This document shows, one piece after another, positions 1 through 8,338 of a DNA stretch of 64,000 nt (its first letter is position 1; every line of letters begins with the position of its first letter). The DNA comes from JAYKJB01 sp035284745 [NCBI: Candidatus Sericytochromatia bacterium] (GTDB lineage: Bacteria > Cyanobacteriota > Sericytochromatia > S15B-MN24): positions 61,744 through 125,743 of the forward strand of contig JAYKIL010000021.1 in NCBI GenBank assembly GCA_035284745.1, written 5' to 3'. The translations under genes were made by a program, and so were the position numbers. The notes under the pieces were generated by a model. That model searched no databases, was not told where the DNA came from, and saw nothing but the letters and a program-made list of their open reading frames with translations.

Positions 1-545
1 CCATCCGGGCGCAGGTAATTCAAGCCCAACTCTTTCCGAGCCAACGAAAGTCGTTTGGTCAATTGGTGCGCCAACACGATAGGCAGGGGCATCAACTCCG
101 GGGTTTCATCACAAGCAAAACCAAACATCAAGCCTTGATCCCCAGCGCCGATTTCATCGATCCGTTTCTCGATCTCGGCTTCAGACAAACCTGAGGTGCG
201 CAGTTCAAAACTGCGATCGACCGCCGCCGCGATGTCCGGGGACTGTTCATCAATGGCCGTCAAGACCGCACAGGTCTCCGCGTCAAACCCAAATTTGGCG
301 CGTGTGTAACCGATGCCTCGCACGGTCTCGCGAACCAGTTTCGGAATATCCACGTAGCATTGAGTGGTGATTTCACCCGCCACCAATACCAAGCCCGTGG
401 TCACGCTCGTCTCGCAGGCCACGCGAGCCATCGGGTCTGCCGCAAGAATGGCATCAAGAATGGCATCTGAAATTTGGTCGCAAATTTTATCGGGGTGGCC
501 CTCAGTCACCGATTCAGACGTAAACAGATGACGGCGGTTCAACAT
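1..545 (-). CDS. metK: S-adenosylmethionine synthetase, N-terminal part (cut by window edge)
   Basis: Makes S-adenosylmethionine from methionine and ATP in the cytoplasm. About 181 residues can be read from an ATG whose first base is at 545; the gene runs off the left edge, so the C-terminal half is missing. The visible part opens with the family pattern around [11 protein letters not shown], whose His lies at the ATP site, and carries the GEITT and GAGDQG signatures in the expected order. An AGGTG lies just upstream of the ATG, and a stronger GGAGG lies about 15 bases away. The 97-base gap to dnaB shows no SAM riboswitch that I can recognise. Identity is secure. Confidence 0.96.
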   Translation of the reverse strand, partial: MLNRRHLFTSESVTEGHPDKICDQISDAILDAILAADPMARVACETSVTTGLVLVAGEITTQCYVDIPKLVRETVRGIGYTRAKFGFDAETCAVLTAIDEQSPDIAAAVDRSFELRTSGLSEAEIEKRIDEIGAGDQGLMFGFACDETPELMPLPIVLAHQLTKRLSLARKELGLNYLRPD

Positions 546-612
546 AGACACCTAATCAATCCTCCCAAGGCGTACCAACGGACGCAGAAGGCTCAAGTTA
601 ACATAAAAGATT

Positions 613-639
613 GCTGCGCGTCAAAAAACAACACGCAGC
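613..639 (-). terminator. possible stem-loop terminator after dnaB
   Basis: On the minus strand an 8-bp stem (GCTGCGTG with CGCGCAGC, one G-U pair) encloses an 11-base T-rich loop and is followed by AATCTTTT. It sits directly after the dnaB stop and before metK. The T tract is short, so it may act only partly or not at all. Confidence 0.3.
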
Positions 640-642
640 GTA

Positions 643-1995
643 CTAATTTTGACCCGCAAAATTACGCGAAGTGATGCTTTGAAACTTGGTGAGATTCTTC
701 TCGAAATAAAGCTCCACGTGTCCCACGGGGCCATTACGGTGTTTCGCAATGATGACCTCGGCAGTCGACTTTTTGTCGGTGTCGGGGTTGTAATACTCGT
801 CCCGATAAATAAACATCACAATGTCCGCATCCTGTTCGATGCTGCCACTTTCTCGCAGGTCAGAGAGCATCGGGCGCTTGTTCGGGCGACTCTCGACCGC
901 ACGACTCAGTTGTGACAAAGCAATCACCGGCACACGAAGCTCCCGTGCCAGTTGTTTCAGACCCCGCGATATCGCCCCCATCGCTGCGGCACGATTGTCA
1001 TCCTTGGTGGATTTGATGCCCGATGACATCAGTTGAAGGTAGTCCACCATAATGAGGCCCAATTCTCCAGTTTCGGCCATCACACGACGCGCCTTAGAGC
1101 GCAGTTCCGCCACCGTCAAGGCAGCCGTGTCGTCGATGTAAATGGGCGTTTCAGACAACAATCCGATCGCCTGGACCAACTTTCCCCAGTCCTGTTCAGC
1201 CAGGTACCCTGTGCGCAACCGATGCGAATCGATGCCCGCTTCAGCACACAAAAGCCGTTGCACCAATTGCTCCTTCGACATTTCGAGAGAATAAACCAAG
1301 ACGGCCTTGCGGGTCTCCACAGCCACGTTTCGACAGAAGTTGAGCGCCAAGCTGGTCTTTCCCATCGCGGGGCGTGCGGCCAAAATCAGCAAATCACTGC
1401 TTTGAAAGCCATTGAGCATATTGTCGAGGTCGTAAAAACCGGTGGTATTTCCCAACAGGCGATCCTTGTCGGCATACCGTGCTTCGATGGTTTCGAAGGT
1501 CTCATTGATCACGTCCTTAATGGGAGTCATCGCGCCCGATTGCCTGCGCTGTCCCACCTCCAAAACCGTTCTTTCCGCCGTATCGAGAATCGCTTCGACG
1601 TCTTCTTCCTCAGCAAATGCAGCGGCCACAATCTCCGTGCCAACGCGTATCAAATTACGCAAAACCGCTTTATCAGCAACAATCTTGGCGTAATATTCCG
1701 CGTGCGCGGTGGTTGGGATCGAGGCCAATAAATCGGCGAGATACCCGATTCCTCCCACCTCTTCGAGCCGAGGACCCAACTCTCCCTGCAAGGTAATCAG
1801 GTCGACAGGCTCGCCGCGTTCATACAGGGTTCTCATCGCGTCGAAAATCACCCCGTGCGATGCCCGATAAAATCCGGGACCCTCGAGCGTCTGACTCACG
1901 CGTGCGATCGCCTCGCGATCCATCATCATCGCGGCAAGTACGGCCTGCTCTGCCTCCATATTTTGAGGAGGGATGCGTTCAATAACTTCTTTCAT
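643..1995 (-). CDS. dnaB: replicative DNA helicase DnaB
   Basis: Hexameric helicase that unwinds DNA ahead of the replication fork and recruits primase. The 450-residue length is usual for the family. The N-terminal DnaB domain (about residues 1-110, with the PPQNMEAEQAVL opening) is followed by the RecA-like ATPase, with Walker A ARPAMGKTS near residue 207 and Walker B IMVDYLQLM near 312. The DLRESGSIEQDAD motif comes near the end. I chose the ATG at 1995 because it fits the family start; an in-frame TTG at 2007 would add four residues. The gene follows rplI by 48 bases, a common bacterial pairing. No intein is seen. Confidence 0.97.
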   Translation of the reverse strand: MKEVIERIPPQNMEAEQAVLAAMMMDREAIARVSQTLEGPGFYRASHGVIFDAMRTLYERGEPVDLITLQGELGPRLEEVGGIGYLADLLASIPTTAHAEYYAKIVADKAVLRNLIRVGTEIVAAAFAEEEDVEAILDTAERTVLEVGQRRQSGAMTPIKDVINETFETIEARYADKDRLLGNTTGFYDLDNMLNGFQSSDLLILAARPAMGKTSLALNFCRNVAVETRKAVLVYSLEMSKEQLVQRLLCAEAGIDSHRLRTGYLAEQDWGKLVQAIGLLSETPIYIDDTAALTVAELRSKARRVMAETGELGLIMVDYLQLMSSGIKSTKDDNRAAAMGAISRGLKQLARELRVPVIALSQLSRAVESRPNKRPMLSDLRESGSIEQDADIVMFIYRDEYYNPDTDKKSTAEVIIAKHRNGPVGHVELYFEKNLTKFQSITSRNFAGQN

Positions 1996-2043
1996 GCCAC
2001 CCGCCAACCCAGAACTTTCTGGGGTGCTTCCCGTCAGGCTCCG

Positions 2044-2490
2044 TTAGTGAGCCTCACGCACATCGATTTTGACTTTGGCACTGACTGCAGGATGCAACTT
2101 CACGACGAATTCGTGCAAGCCAATGGTCTTAATCGGGTCTGCGTCAATCTTCCGCTTATCGACCTCTTGACCTAACTGGCCGGCGATGGCCTGTGCAATT
2201 TCCTTGTGCGTAATGGTGCCGAAAAGCTTGCCGTTTTCTCCCACTTTGTGAGAAACGACCAGTTTGGCTGATTCTAAGACCTTTGCAAGTTCCTGCGCTT
2301 GCGCCTTTAGGCGTTCCTCACGACGGGCATCTGCCTTTTTCTTTTCATCGAGTTGCTTCAATGCCGCCGGCGTTGCCTCAGTTGCCAGCTGACGAGGGAA
2401 AAGAAAATTGCGAGCATATCCCTCAGAGACATCCACCAGCGCACCCGTTTTTCCGAGATCTTTGACGTCTTTGCTTAAAATAACTTTCAT
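2044..2490 (-). CDS. rplI: 50S ribosomal protein L9
   Basis: Large-subunit protein that binds 23S rRNA near the L1 stalk. The 148 residues begin [13 protein letters not shown] and have the N-terminal RNA-binding domain (residues 1-50, including [13 protein letters not shown]), the connecting helix rich in Lys, Glu and Ala, and the C-terminal domain with [12 protein letters not shown]. The start at 2490 is preceded by a clear GGAGGG; an upstream in-frame start at 2517 would add nine residues that do not fit the family. It is probably cotranscribed with dnaB. The usual upstream partners rpsF, ssb and rpsR are absent here. Confidence 0.97.
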   Translation of the reverse strand: MKVILSKDVKDLGKTGALVDVSEGYARNFLFPRQLATEATPAALKQLDEKKKADARREERLKAQAQELAKVLESAKLVVSHKVGENGKLFGTITHKEIAQAIAGQLGQEVDKRKIDADPIKTIGLHEFVVKLHPAVSAKVKIDVREAH

Positions 2491-2685
2491 GGCGATGCCC
2501 TCCGTGTGCGGATGCACAAATTTAGAACCGGATTATAACACGCGGCAACGTCTCCACCCCGCGGGCTGTCGACGCAATCCATCCGTAGCGGGTTACAGGC
2601 ATTGAGCCCGAAGAGGGCGGCTTCGCACTGTGGCAGAAATCGGGTACCCTGGGACCACCGTGTTTCAAATTCAAAAGAGGGATTC

Positions 2686-2874
2686 ATGCTCGGTTTGATG
2701 ACTTTTCTGATGTTTTTCACGACGCTGTTTCAGGCGTGGCAAGCCCACAAACAATGGCAAGCCTACCAGAGGGGCGAAGTGACGCGCGGCAGGGCTGTCA
2801 ATCAAATCACAAACGTGGTCCTGATGGCAGCTGGCACAGTCGGTCTATTTCTGGTGGGACGACTGATCGGCTAA
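2686..2874 (+). CDS. small membrane protein, unknown function
   Basis: A 62-residue protein I do not recognise. The ATG at 2686 has an AAGAGGG ribosome site six bases upstream, which argues for real translation. A hydrophobic N-terminal stretch (MLGLMTFLMFFTTLF) leads into a polar middle rich in Gln, Lys and Arg, and a clear membrane segment (about residues 40-60, VLMAAGTVGLFLVG) ends the protein. This predicts an inner-membrane hairpin or single-pass protein. It diverges from rplI and converges on a lipoprotein gene only six bases away. Function unknown. Confidence 0.6.
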   Translation: MLGLMTFLMFFTTLFQAWQAHKQWQAYQRGEVTRGRAVNQITNVVLMAAGTVGLFLVGRLIG

Positions 2875-2880
2875 GGCCCT

Positions 2881-3405
2881 TTAAAACGAGAAACTCAAGC
2901 CGCCATCTGGCTGGACCATGCGAATTTCCAGCCGTTTATCGGTAAAGAAGAACATCTCGGCCGTCCAGAAATTGCTGGTGCTGGCCTGACCGCGAATTCG
3001 ATACACCTCGGCGGCCCGTTTTTCCCCTTGTTCCCCCTGAAATCTTCCGTCGTTGTTCACATCGTCCCACGCCAACATCACGTAGGTCCCTTCCGCGGTA
3101 TCGGGTCCGGGCGTAATTTGCAAAGAGAATCGGTTGTCACGGGGCGTCACGGTCTGATCGAATTCCACAGTCTTGGGCTCCGTGAGATTAAAGTCCAATT
3201 GACCGCGCGGTGCCCCCTCATTGGGTAGCTCGGTCCAAGCCAGATATCCAACCTTAATCGCGGCAGGAGGATTCGACACAGTGCCCGCGGTCGCCAAGGG
3301 GCGTAAAAACCGCTGTGCCATCACTCCCATGGCGATGGCCCCTGCATTACACGCAGTAAGAGGCAGCAACAAAGCGAAGGCAATGGTCGGCTTTACGAAT
3401 TTCAA
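2881..3405 (-). CDS. putative lipoprotein, unknown function
   Basis: A 174-residue secreted lipoprotein of unknown role. I start it at the TTG at 3405: it has GGAGAGG nine bases upstream, and from here the protein opens with a textbook lipoprotein signal (MKFVKPTIAFALLLPLTAC, cleavage before Cys19). A start at 3510 would bury the signal inside the protein. The mature part looks beta-rich and contains AWDDVNNDGRFQ, an acidic D-rich loop that may bind calcium as in EF-hand-like or dockerin-like loops (inference). It lies downstream of a larger lipoprotein gene on the same strand, with a terminator between them. Confidence 0.7.
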   Translation of the reverse strand: MKFVKPTIAFALLLPLTACNAGAIAMGVMAQRFLRPLATAGTVSNPPAAIKVGYLAWTELPNEGAPRGQLDFNLTEPKTVEFDQTVTPRDNRFSLQITPGPDTAEGTYVMLAWDDVNNDGRFQGEQGEKRAAEVYRIRGQASTSNFWTAEMFFFTDKRLEIRMVQPDGGLSFSF

Positions 3406-3491
3406 AGCGAGGACCCTCTCCAGGTCATAAAAAAACGCGCCCCGCTTCACCCTACCATAACTGCCGCGCAGTGTGTGTGACGGTTGCCAGC

Positions 3492-3519
3492 AAAAGCCCG
3501 TCGGATTCATTCCGACGGG
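3492..3519 (-). terminator. intrinsic terminator after the 3543-5114 lipoprotein gene
   Basis: A perfect 9-bp stem (CCCGTCGGA with TCCGACGGG, loop ATGAA) read on the minus strand is followed by CTTTTG. It lies 24 bases past the stop of the lipoprotein gene at 3543. Confidence 0.7.
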
Positions 3520-3542
3520 TGGTGCACTTCGTTGGATTGCAG

Positions 3543-5114
3543 TTAGAAATTACTGATGGGTTGTCCACCCGGGATCACCGTTCCCCCGGGGCCGTAGGTC
3601 ACGGTGTTCTGGCTCATCCCTGTCCCTCCAAACCCCCCTCCTGTGCTGTTGTTTACACCCCGCCAGTCAAACGTACGGTGCATGATGATCCCATTCTCGC
3701 CCACCACAAAACCTTCCCCCTGTGGCAAGAGGTCAATCGCGTAAAAGGCGCCGTTCACATTCCCGGAGAAGAAACTCGTATCGGGCTTCAGAATCCCATT
3801 GAAATTCGCCAGCAAATTACCGAACACGGACTGAGGATTTCTCTCTAGGGTCCAATCACGCTGACGAACCTGCCCCAGCGCCCAGCCCTCTGTTCCTGAA
3901 ATCATCTCGATGTCGTAGAGCGGAACTTGGTCCAGTCCGTCGACGGACGCATCATACTGGCCCGGCACCCAGCCGTCGCGTTGGGGATCAAATTGCAAGA
4001 AAATGCCACGTGGACGAATCAGCAGGTTGTCACGAACTCCGACCGCATAGCCCTGGGTTTCACTGATCATTTTGATGGCAGTGAGTTCTTGGGAGTCAGT
4101 CAAGGAAATGGTGCCCCGATTGTCCCACACATTCTTTTTCTCCCAACTCCCATTTTGGAACTTGAGAATCAAAGGCGTCCGGGCCAAGCCAGCGGACTTG
4201 CCGACAGCCCAACCACTGCGGGCAGAGGTCATGTGGATGTCATTTAACCTGCCCTTGGCGGGAGACTGAGCCTGCTTCCACGAAGCCCCATCCCAGTGAA
4301 GGATCAGCGCATTCCCGTCGGTTTCTTCGCCCACGGCCCACGCATCGCGTTCGTTGACGACGTGAATCGCGTGCAACGCACCCGACTTCGCAGGCAGATT
4401 GACGGGGGTCCACATGCTCCCATTCCAGCGAGAAACGAACGGAACGCTGCCACCGGCCCGTGATCCTACCGCCCAGCCGATCGTATTGTTCGCAAACGCC
4501 AAACCACGAACCGAGGCATCCCCCTGGCGAAAAGTCGGTTCTGGCCTCCACGCGCCGTTGAGGTAATGTAAGAGGGTCCCGCTGTCACCGCCCGCCCACG
4601 CTTCAAAGCGGCTCACCATTTTGACCGTCCGCAGGTTCACACCCGTGGGCGAAAGCACCTGCTGCCAAGCGTAACGGGCCGGTTCCACCTGCACCGTGGC
4701 CTCCGCAGTAAGGTCCCCCAAGCGCGCGACGACCTTCATCGTCCCAGGAGCGATGGGCATCAAAACACCCTGGCGATCAATTTGCGCCAATTCCACGTTT
4801 GAGACGTTCCAAGTGACCAGACGCGGGTCGTTGTAGACCTTCGAATCGGACCCTTGAATCGCGACAGCAAAGCGCAGGCTTTGGCCGACACGGGCTCCTG
4901 TCTGGCCGGGATTCAATTGTAGGCCCCGGGCCGTGACGCCAGCGGGCAAGGCAGGGACGACTTCTTGTCGTACCAGGCGGGGTGTACTGACGTACTCGCT
5001 GGTGTAGGGCTGCATCGCCAGCGGCTGATAAAACGGTGAGACTCCGCATCCAGTCAGCATCCAGACGGTAGAAACAGTCACTGAGGCGGAGAAAAAACGC
5101 TTTGACGTCATCAT
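3543..5114 (-). CDS. lipoprotein with Ig-like domain and Ycf48/BNR-like beta-propeller
   Basis: A 523-residue predicted lipoprotein. The signal peptide ends in a lipobox (MLTGC, near residue 23). Residues about 60-150 resemble a bacterial Ig-like (Big_2) domain, ending in GTMKVVARLGDLTAEATVQV. The rest is built from repeats with the pattern W-A-V/G-G followed some 20 residues later by a W-x-G-x-x-W strand (GWAVGSRAGG, AWAVGEETDG, GWAVGKSAGL, GYAVGVRDN, GWALGQVRQ). This is typical of Ycf48-like or photosystem-assembly-type propellers, which also occur widely as secreted adhesion-like proteins. The start at 5114 has GAGGA five bases upstream. A role at the cell surface is inferred; the ligand is unknown. 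Confidence 0.75.
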   Translation of the reverse strand: MMTSKRFFSASVTVSTVWMLTGCGVSPFYQPLAMQPYTSEYVSTPRLVRQEVVPALPAGVTARGLQLNPGQTGARVGQSLRFAVAIQGSDSKVYNDPRLVTWNVSNVELAQIDRQGVLMPIAPGTMKVVARLGDLTAEATVQVEPARYAWQQVLSPTGVNLRTVKMVSRFEAWAGGDSGTLLHYLNGAWRPEPTFRQGDASVRGLAFANNTIGWAVGSRAGGSVPFVSRWNGSMWTPVNLPAKSGALHAIHVVNERDAWAVGEETDGNALILHWDGASWKQAQSPAKGRLNDIHMTSARSGWAVGKSAGLARTPLILKFQNGSWEKKNVWDNRGTISLTDSQELTAIKMISETQGYAVGVRDNLLIRPRGIFLQFDPQRDGWVPGQYDASVDGLDQVPLYDIEMISGTEGWALGQVRQRDWTLERNPQSVFGNLLANFNGILKPDTSFFSGNVNGAFYAIDLLPQGEGFVVGENGIIMHRTFDWRGVNNSTGGGFGGTGMSQNTVTYGPGGTVIPGGQPISNF

Positions 5115-5504
5115 TCATTCCTCGGGAAACCCGTTAAAAAGCTGTGCATAGCACCCCGCTATTATCCGCCATTCCACCTTCAAACTGACGTTAAGCTTAC
5201 AGAAAAATATCTTTATGCCGCCGCCCCAAGGGGAGTGATGCACATCACAACAGCGAGGTCATTATGGCACGGCGAAGTTCCATAAAATGTTTGTATCAGA
5301 TGCATACCCGGAGACATGGTAGGGTATACTGTTAATATTCTCGAACACGTGCAAACGTGCTCTCAAAAATGACGGGCCGAGCAACGCTGAACTATAGACA
5401 GCGCCTGTGTCGGGTGCCTAGAGGATGGAACCTCAAAGGGTCGTCAGTGCATTCTGGTCAGCCAGGCCGTGAATGCGAAGGAAATGCCGAAAGGAAGGAT
5501 TCCT
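5115..5504 (+). other. divergent intergenic region with possible promoter and structured leader
   Basis: 390 bases separate two divergent genes. I see a TATACT hexamer at 5325-5330 that could be a -10 box for the downstream FliD-like gene, without a convincing -35. A 5-bp hairpin (CGCTG with CAGCG) near 5386-5405 suggests a folded leader. A ribosome site, AAGGAAGG, lies six bases before the ATG at 5505. No protein gene or known RNA family is recognised; I looked for a c-di-GMP-I riboswitch and did not find its core. Confidence 0.3.
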
Positions 5505-7043
5505 ATGGATCTGGCCAGCTCTACTTCGGTCAATCGGATCAATCTTGAAAAACTTGAGAGCCGCGGCAACAGTTCTTTGCTGCGGGAGGCGGCGATGTCG
5601 CAGCCGCCTCAGAACGTTGCAGCAACGGCGCCGCCTGCGAACTCGAGTGTCCAAAAGACACCGCTCATTGCGCCTGCCAACGAGTCGTCCAACTCGGGAT
5701 TTGCGCGCGATTTGGCGCAGACGCTGAGCGATTTGCGTGAGCGATTGGGAGAGTCAAGTCTGGCATCTGGCCTTCAATTCAGCGCTGCGAGTGCCTCCCA
5801 ATTGAGTAGCACGGCTCTCAGACAAGTGGAGCTGTCCGACCAAGGTGCGCCCAATGAGAGCGACGCGACTTTCTCGCCCTCCGCGCCGGCATCAGTGAAC
5901 GACCTAGCATCGCAAAGCTTCGACTTCGCAGATGCATTGGACTTCACCGATGACAGTTCCTTCGTTCCGCGGGAACCCGTGACGGTCCAAAACAATGCGG
6001 CTCCCAGCGCCTCAAATTCGCAACCCGAGGAAAACGAGCAGCAAGAGCCAAACCTCGGCGATGCAACGCTCAGCACTCTGTCGACTTCTTTGAACTTACA
6101 AAGCGCGGCGGGTCGATTCCAAATTGACGTGAACGGCCAGACGCTCAACTTCCGCGCTGATCAGACCCTCAATGATGTGTTAACTGGGCTGTCAGCCCCT
6201 GGAACCGGTGTCAGGGCATCGTTGGACCCAAGGGAACGGCGCATTGACATCGAAAGCACGAACGGTCGGCCGCTTTCAATCAACGATCGCGAAGGCAATC
6301 TTTCAAGCGGCCTAGGGATCGAAGTCACACCCTCTGAGAATACAAATGCCTCTTTGAGCCGCGACCTGCAAGACTTTGCACAAGGGCTTAACCGCGCGAT
6401 CACGACCCTGGAACGGGCCGATTCAACGCCCCAATCGAGAGAGGCGGAGCAGGTTTTGAATGAACTAAAATCCGCGCTGAACGGTTTGTTTGCCCCCTCG
6501 CGAAACGGCCAGGTCAATGGCCTGGGGGACCTTGGTTTTTCCCGCGAAAACGGCGAAGTGCAGTTTGACGAAAGCCGTCTCAATTCGCTGGTACAGAGCA
6601 ATCCAGACGAAGTCAATCGTGTGGCAGGTTCTTTGGCGGAAAATGCTGCTCCCATCCTGCGCTCGGGCGAACGGGTCGCCCGCGAGATAGAAACGTCCGT
6701 GGCCGAGGCAAAGGCCAGCACGCAAGAGGTAAAGATATTTGGCGAAATTCAGCGCCTGCAAGTGCGTCAGCAGACCTTAGAATTGGACCGGGTCAGTATT
6801 GACAGGCTTCGTAACCGGGTGTCTGAGCAGGGTGAATTTCTTGCTCGCGTGGCGGAGAATTTAGAAGACCGCCTCTCCGGTACCGTGCCGAAAGTCGTCC
6901 AAGAGACCAAAGATTTCGCCCGAGACGTGGCGGCATCTCGGCCTCGACGTCAATCGGCCATCGCTTTTCGTCCCCCTGATCCGCCACTGGGTAACGTGGG
7001 GGCTCCGAATTCCTCCTTCGTGCTCGCGCGGGATCGGGCCTAG
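5505..7043 (+). CDS. FliD-like (flagellar cap-like) protein, orphan
   Basis: A 512-residue protein. The N-terminal 190 residues are low-complexity, rich in Ser, Ala, Asn and Gln, and probably disordered. Residues about 200-290 resemble the FliD/flagellin insertion motif: a short strand pair (FQIDVNGQTLNF), TLNDVLTGLSAPGTGV, then an IDIEST strand. Residues about 340-380 resemble the C-terminus of FliD (LGFSRENGEVQFDESRLNSLV followed by SNPDEVNRV), and a long coiled-coil-like helix follows. These motifs in order suggest a cap-type or hook-associated-like protein, but no flagellar gene is nearby and the terminal domains are unlike true FliD. The ATG at 5505 has AAGGAAGG upstream; an in-frame GTG at 5469 has no such site. 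Confidence 0.6.
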   Translation: MDLASSTSVNRINLEKLESRGNSSLLREAAMSQPPQNVAATAPPANSSVQKTPLIAPANESSNSGFARDLAQTLSDLRERLGESSLASGLQFSAASASQLSSTALRQVELSDQGAPNESDATFSPSAPASVNDLASQSFDFADALDFTDDSSFVPREPVTVQNNAAPSASNSQPEENEQQEPNLGDATLSTLSTSLNLQSAAGRFQIDVNGQTLNFRADQTLNDVLTGLSAPGTGVRASLDPRERRIDIESTNGRPLSINDREGNLSSGLGIEVTPSENTNASLSRDLQDFAQGLNRAITTLERADSTPQSREAEQVLNELKSALNGLFAPSRNGQVNGLGDLGFSRENGEVQFDESRLNSLVQSNPDEVNRVAGSLAENAAPILRSGERVAREIETSVAEAKASTQEVKIFGEIQRLQVRQQTLELDRVSIDRLRNRVSEQGEFLARVAENLEDRLSGTVPKVVQETKDFARDVAASRPRRQSAIAFRPPDPPLGNVGAPNSSFVLARDRA

Positions 7044-7211
7044 CAAGATTGCGTGATCCATGGAACCACGCGCGGTAGAATCCCACCCTCCGTCAAAAAA
7101 GCCCTATCAGAAACCGAAAATTGAGTCTCACAGGGTCTTTGAAGTGTCGCTCGCGTGCATCAAAGTGCCCGGCTCGCCGGCTTGCGCATTTAACGTGGCG
7201 CGAGCGCGCAG

Positions 7212-8057
7212 TTGAGTGCCGTGCCCTGGCAGCCAGTGCTCGGCTTGGCCGGCTTCAACGTCGCCTTAGATCTGCCCTCCCATTGCTGGTGGGAGTCCCT
7301 CGTTGACAGACTGGGGCATTTTGCCGTCAACGAAACTCCAGATGCCTTCCTGTGTGTTCAGATCACGGCGCCAATGCCGGAAACAGACGATCGCGAGCCC
7401 CGTGTTTTTCAAGACGCCCGCGGATTGCACCTCAAACACGACCAATACTTTGGCACCGTTTGCCATCCGGACGAAGCCGTTCTTCAGGTGGCTACAGCCC
7501 CCAATACGCTGCCTGATGCGACCTTCCCGATGGCGGTGGATGGCCTCCTGCGCCTCTTGCTCGCCCAATTGCTGCAACGAACAGGAAGTCTGATGCTGCA
7601 CGCGGCGGGATTGATCGGGCCACAGCGAAAGGGCTACATTTTTTTTGGGCCATCGGGGAGCGGAAAAACAACGATGTGCAAACTTTCAGATCCACAGTTT
7701 CCGGTCTTGTGCGACGAGCTCATTGCGATTCGTTTGGATCGAGAAGTACCCACTCTGTACAGCACGCCATTCGCTGGCGCGTGGGGAAAAAGTTTTCCGG
7801 GGCATTGCGCCCTTGCGGGCTTGTATCGACTGCGCCATGCGCCCCAAACCCAGGTTGAGGACCTTTCCCCCAGTCGCGCCATCCGTGAAATTTTAGAATC
7901 TATGGTTTATTACGATCAGAGCCCAACAGGTTTGTCGCAATCCCTCGAGATTGCAGCACACTTGGCACAGGCAGTTCCTGTTCGAGAGCTCGCATTCCTT
8001 CCGGAGGCCGCCGTATGGCAGACCATCGCTCATCAGAACCAACCCGCCATTGGGTGA
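7212..8057 (+). CDS. HPr-kinase-like serine kinase (PqqD-associated type)
   Basis: A 281-residue protein with a P-loop GPSGSGKTT near residue 146, preceded by the LMLHAAGLI strand, and a CDELIAI strand about 25 residues later that matches the Walker B region of HPr kinase/phosphorylase-like proteins. Such truncated HprK-like kinases are often coded next to PqqD-family proteins in peptide-modification or uncharacterised loci. The start is uncertain: TTG at 7212 or GTG at 7221, neither with a good ribosome site; an in-frame stop at 7191 limits the choice. It overlaps the pqqD-like gene by 43 bases, so the two are probably coupled. The substrate is unknown; true HPr phosphorylation is not implied. 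Confidence 0.72.
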   Translation: MSAVPWQPVLGLAGFNVALDLPSHCWWESLVDRLGHFAVNETPDAFLCVQITAPMPETDDREPRVFQDARGLHLKHDQYFGTVCHPDEAVLQVATAPNTLPDATFPMAVDGLLRLLLAQLLQRTGSLMLHAAGLIGPQRKGYIFFGPSGSGKTTMCKLSDPQFPVLCDELIAIRLDREVPTLYSTPFAGAWGKSFPGHCALAGLYRLRHAPQTQVEDLSPSRAIREILESMVYYDQSPTGLSQSLEIAAHLAQAVPVRELAFLPEAAVWQTIAHQNQPAIG

Positions 8058-8338
8058 GACTTAACCCGCGAATTGCTGCTCGGACCATCCACGGTGAAAC
8101 GCTCATCTTGACGCCCCATGACAGCATTCTCCATACGCTCAACGAGGTCGGAACAAGAGTTTGGAGCTTATTGGCTCAGGCAGAATCGCCTGAAGCCATC
8201 GCGTTCACCCTGAGTCAAGAGTATGAAGTGGAGGTGGAGGAAGCCCGTGAAGACGTCTTCTGTTTACTTCGCACCCTCAAAGAAAAGGGCATCATTGAAA
8301 CTTCGACATCAGAATTGGGAACGCAACAACCCGATTAA
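8015..8338 (+). CDS. PqqD family protein (peptide-recognition fold)
   Basis: A 107-residue protein with the PqqD-family layout: an N-terminal strand region, the HDSILHTLNEVGTRVWSLL motif, then helices with LSQEYEVEVEEAREDV and LLRTLKEKGIIE. PqqD-type domains (RiPP recognition elements) bind leader peptides for modifying enzymes. The ATG has GGAGG seven bases upstream and lies inside the end of the kinase gene. Its 3' end overlaps the convergent lexA gene by 30 bases. No radical-SAM enzyme or evident precursor peptide lies nearby, so a RiPP role is unproven. Confidence 0.8.
   Translation: MADHRSSEPTRHWVRLNPRIAARTIHGETLILTPHDSILHTLNEVGTRVWSLLAQAESPEAIAFTLSQEYEVEVEEAREDVFCLLRTLKEKGIIETSTSELGTQQPD

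Noticed and set aside
5340-5504. Possible c-di-GMP-I riboswitch before the FliD-like gene
   Set aside because: The conserved core and tetraloop-receptor pattern are not present; only a weak hairpin is visible.
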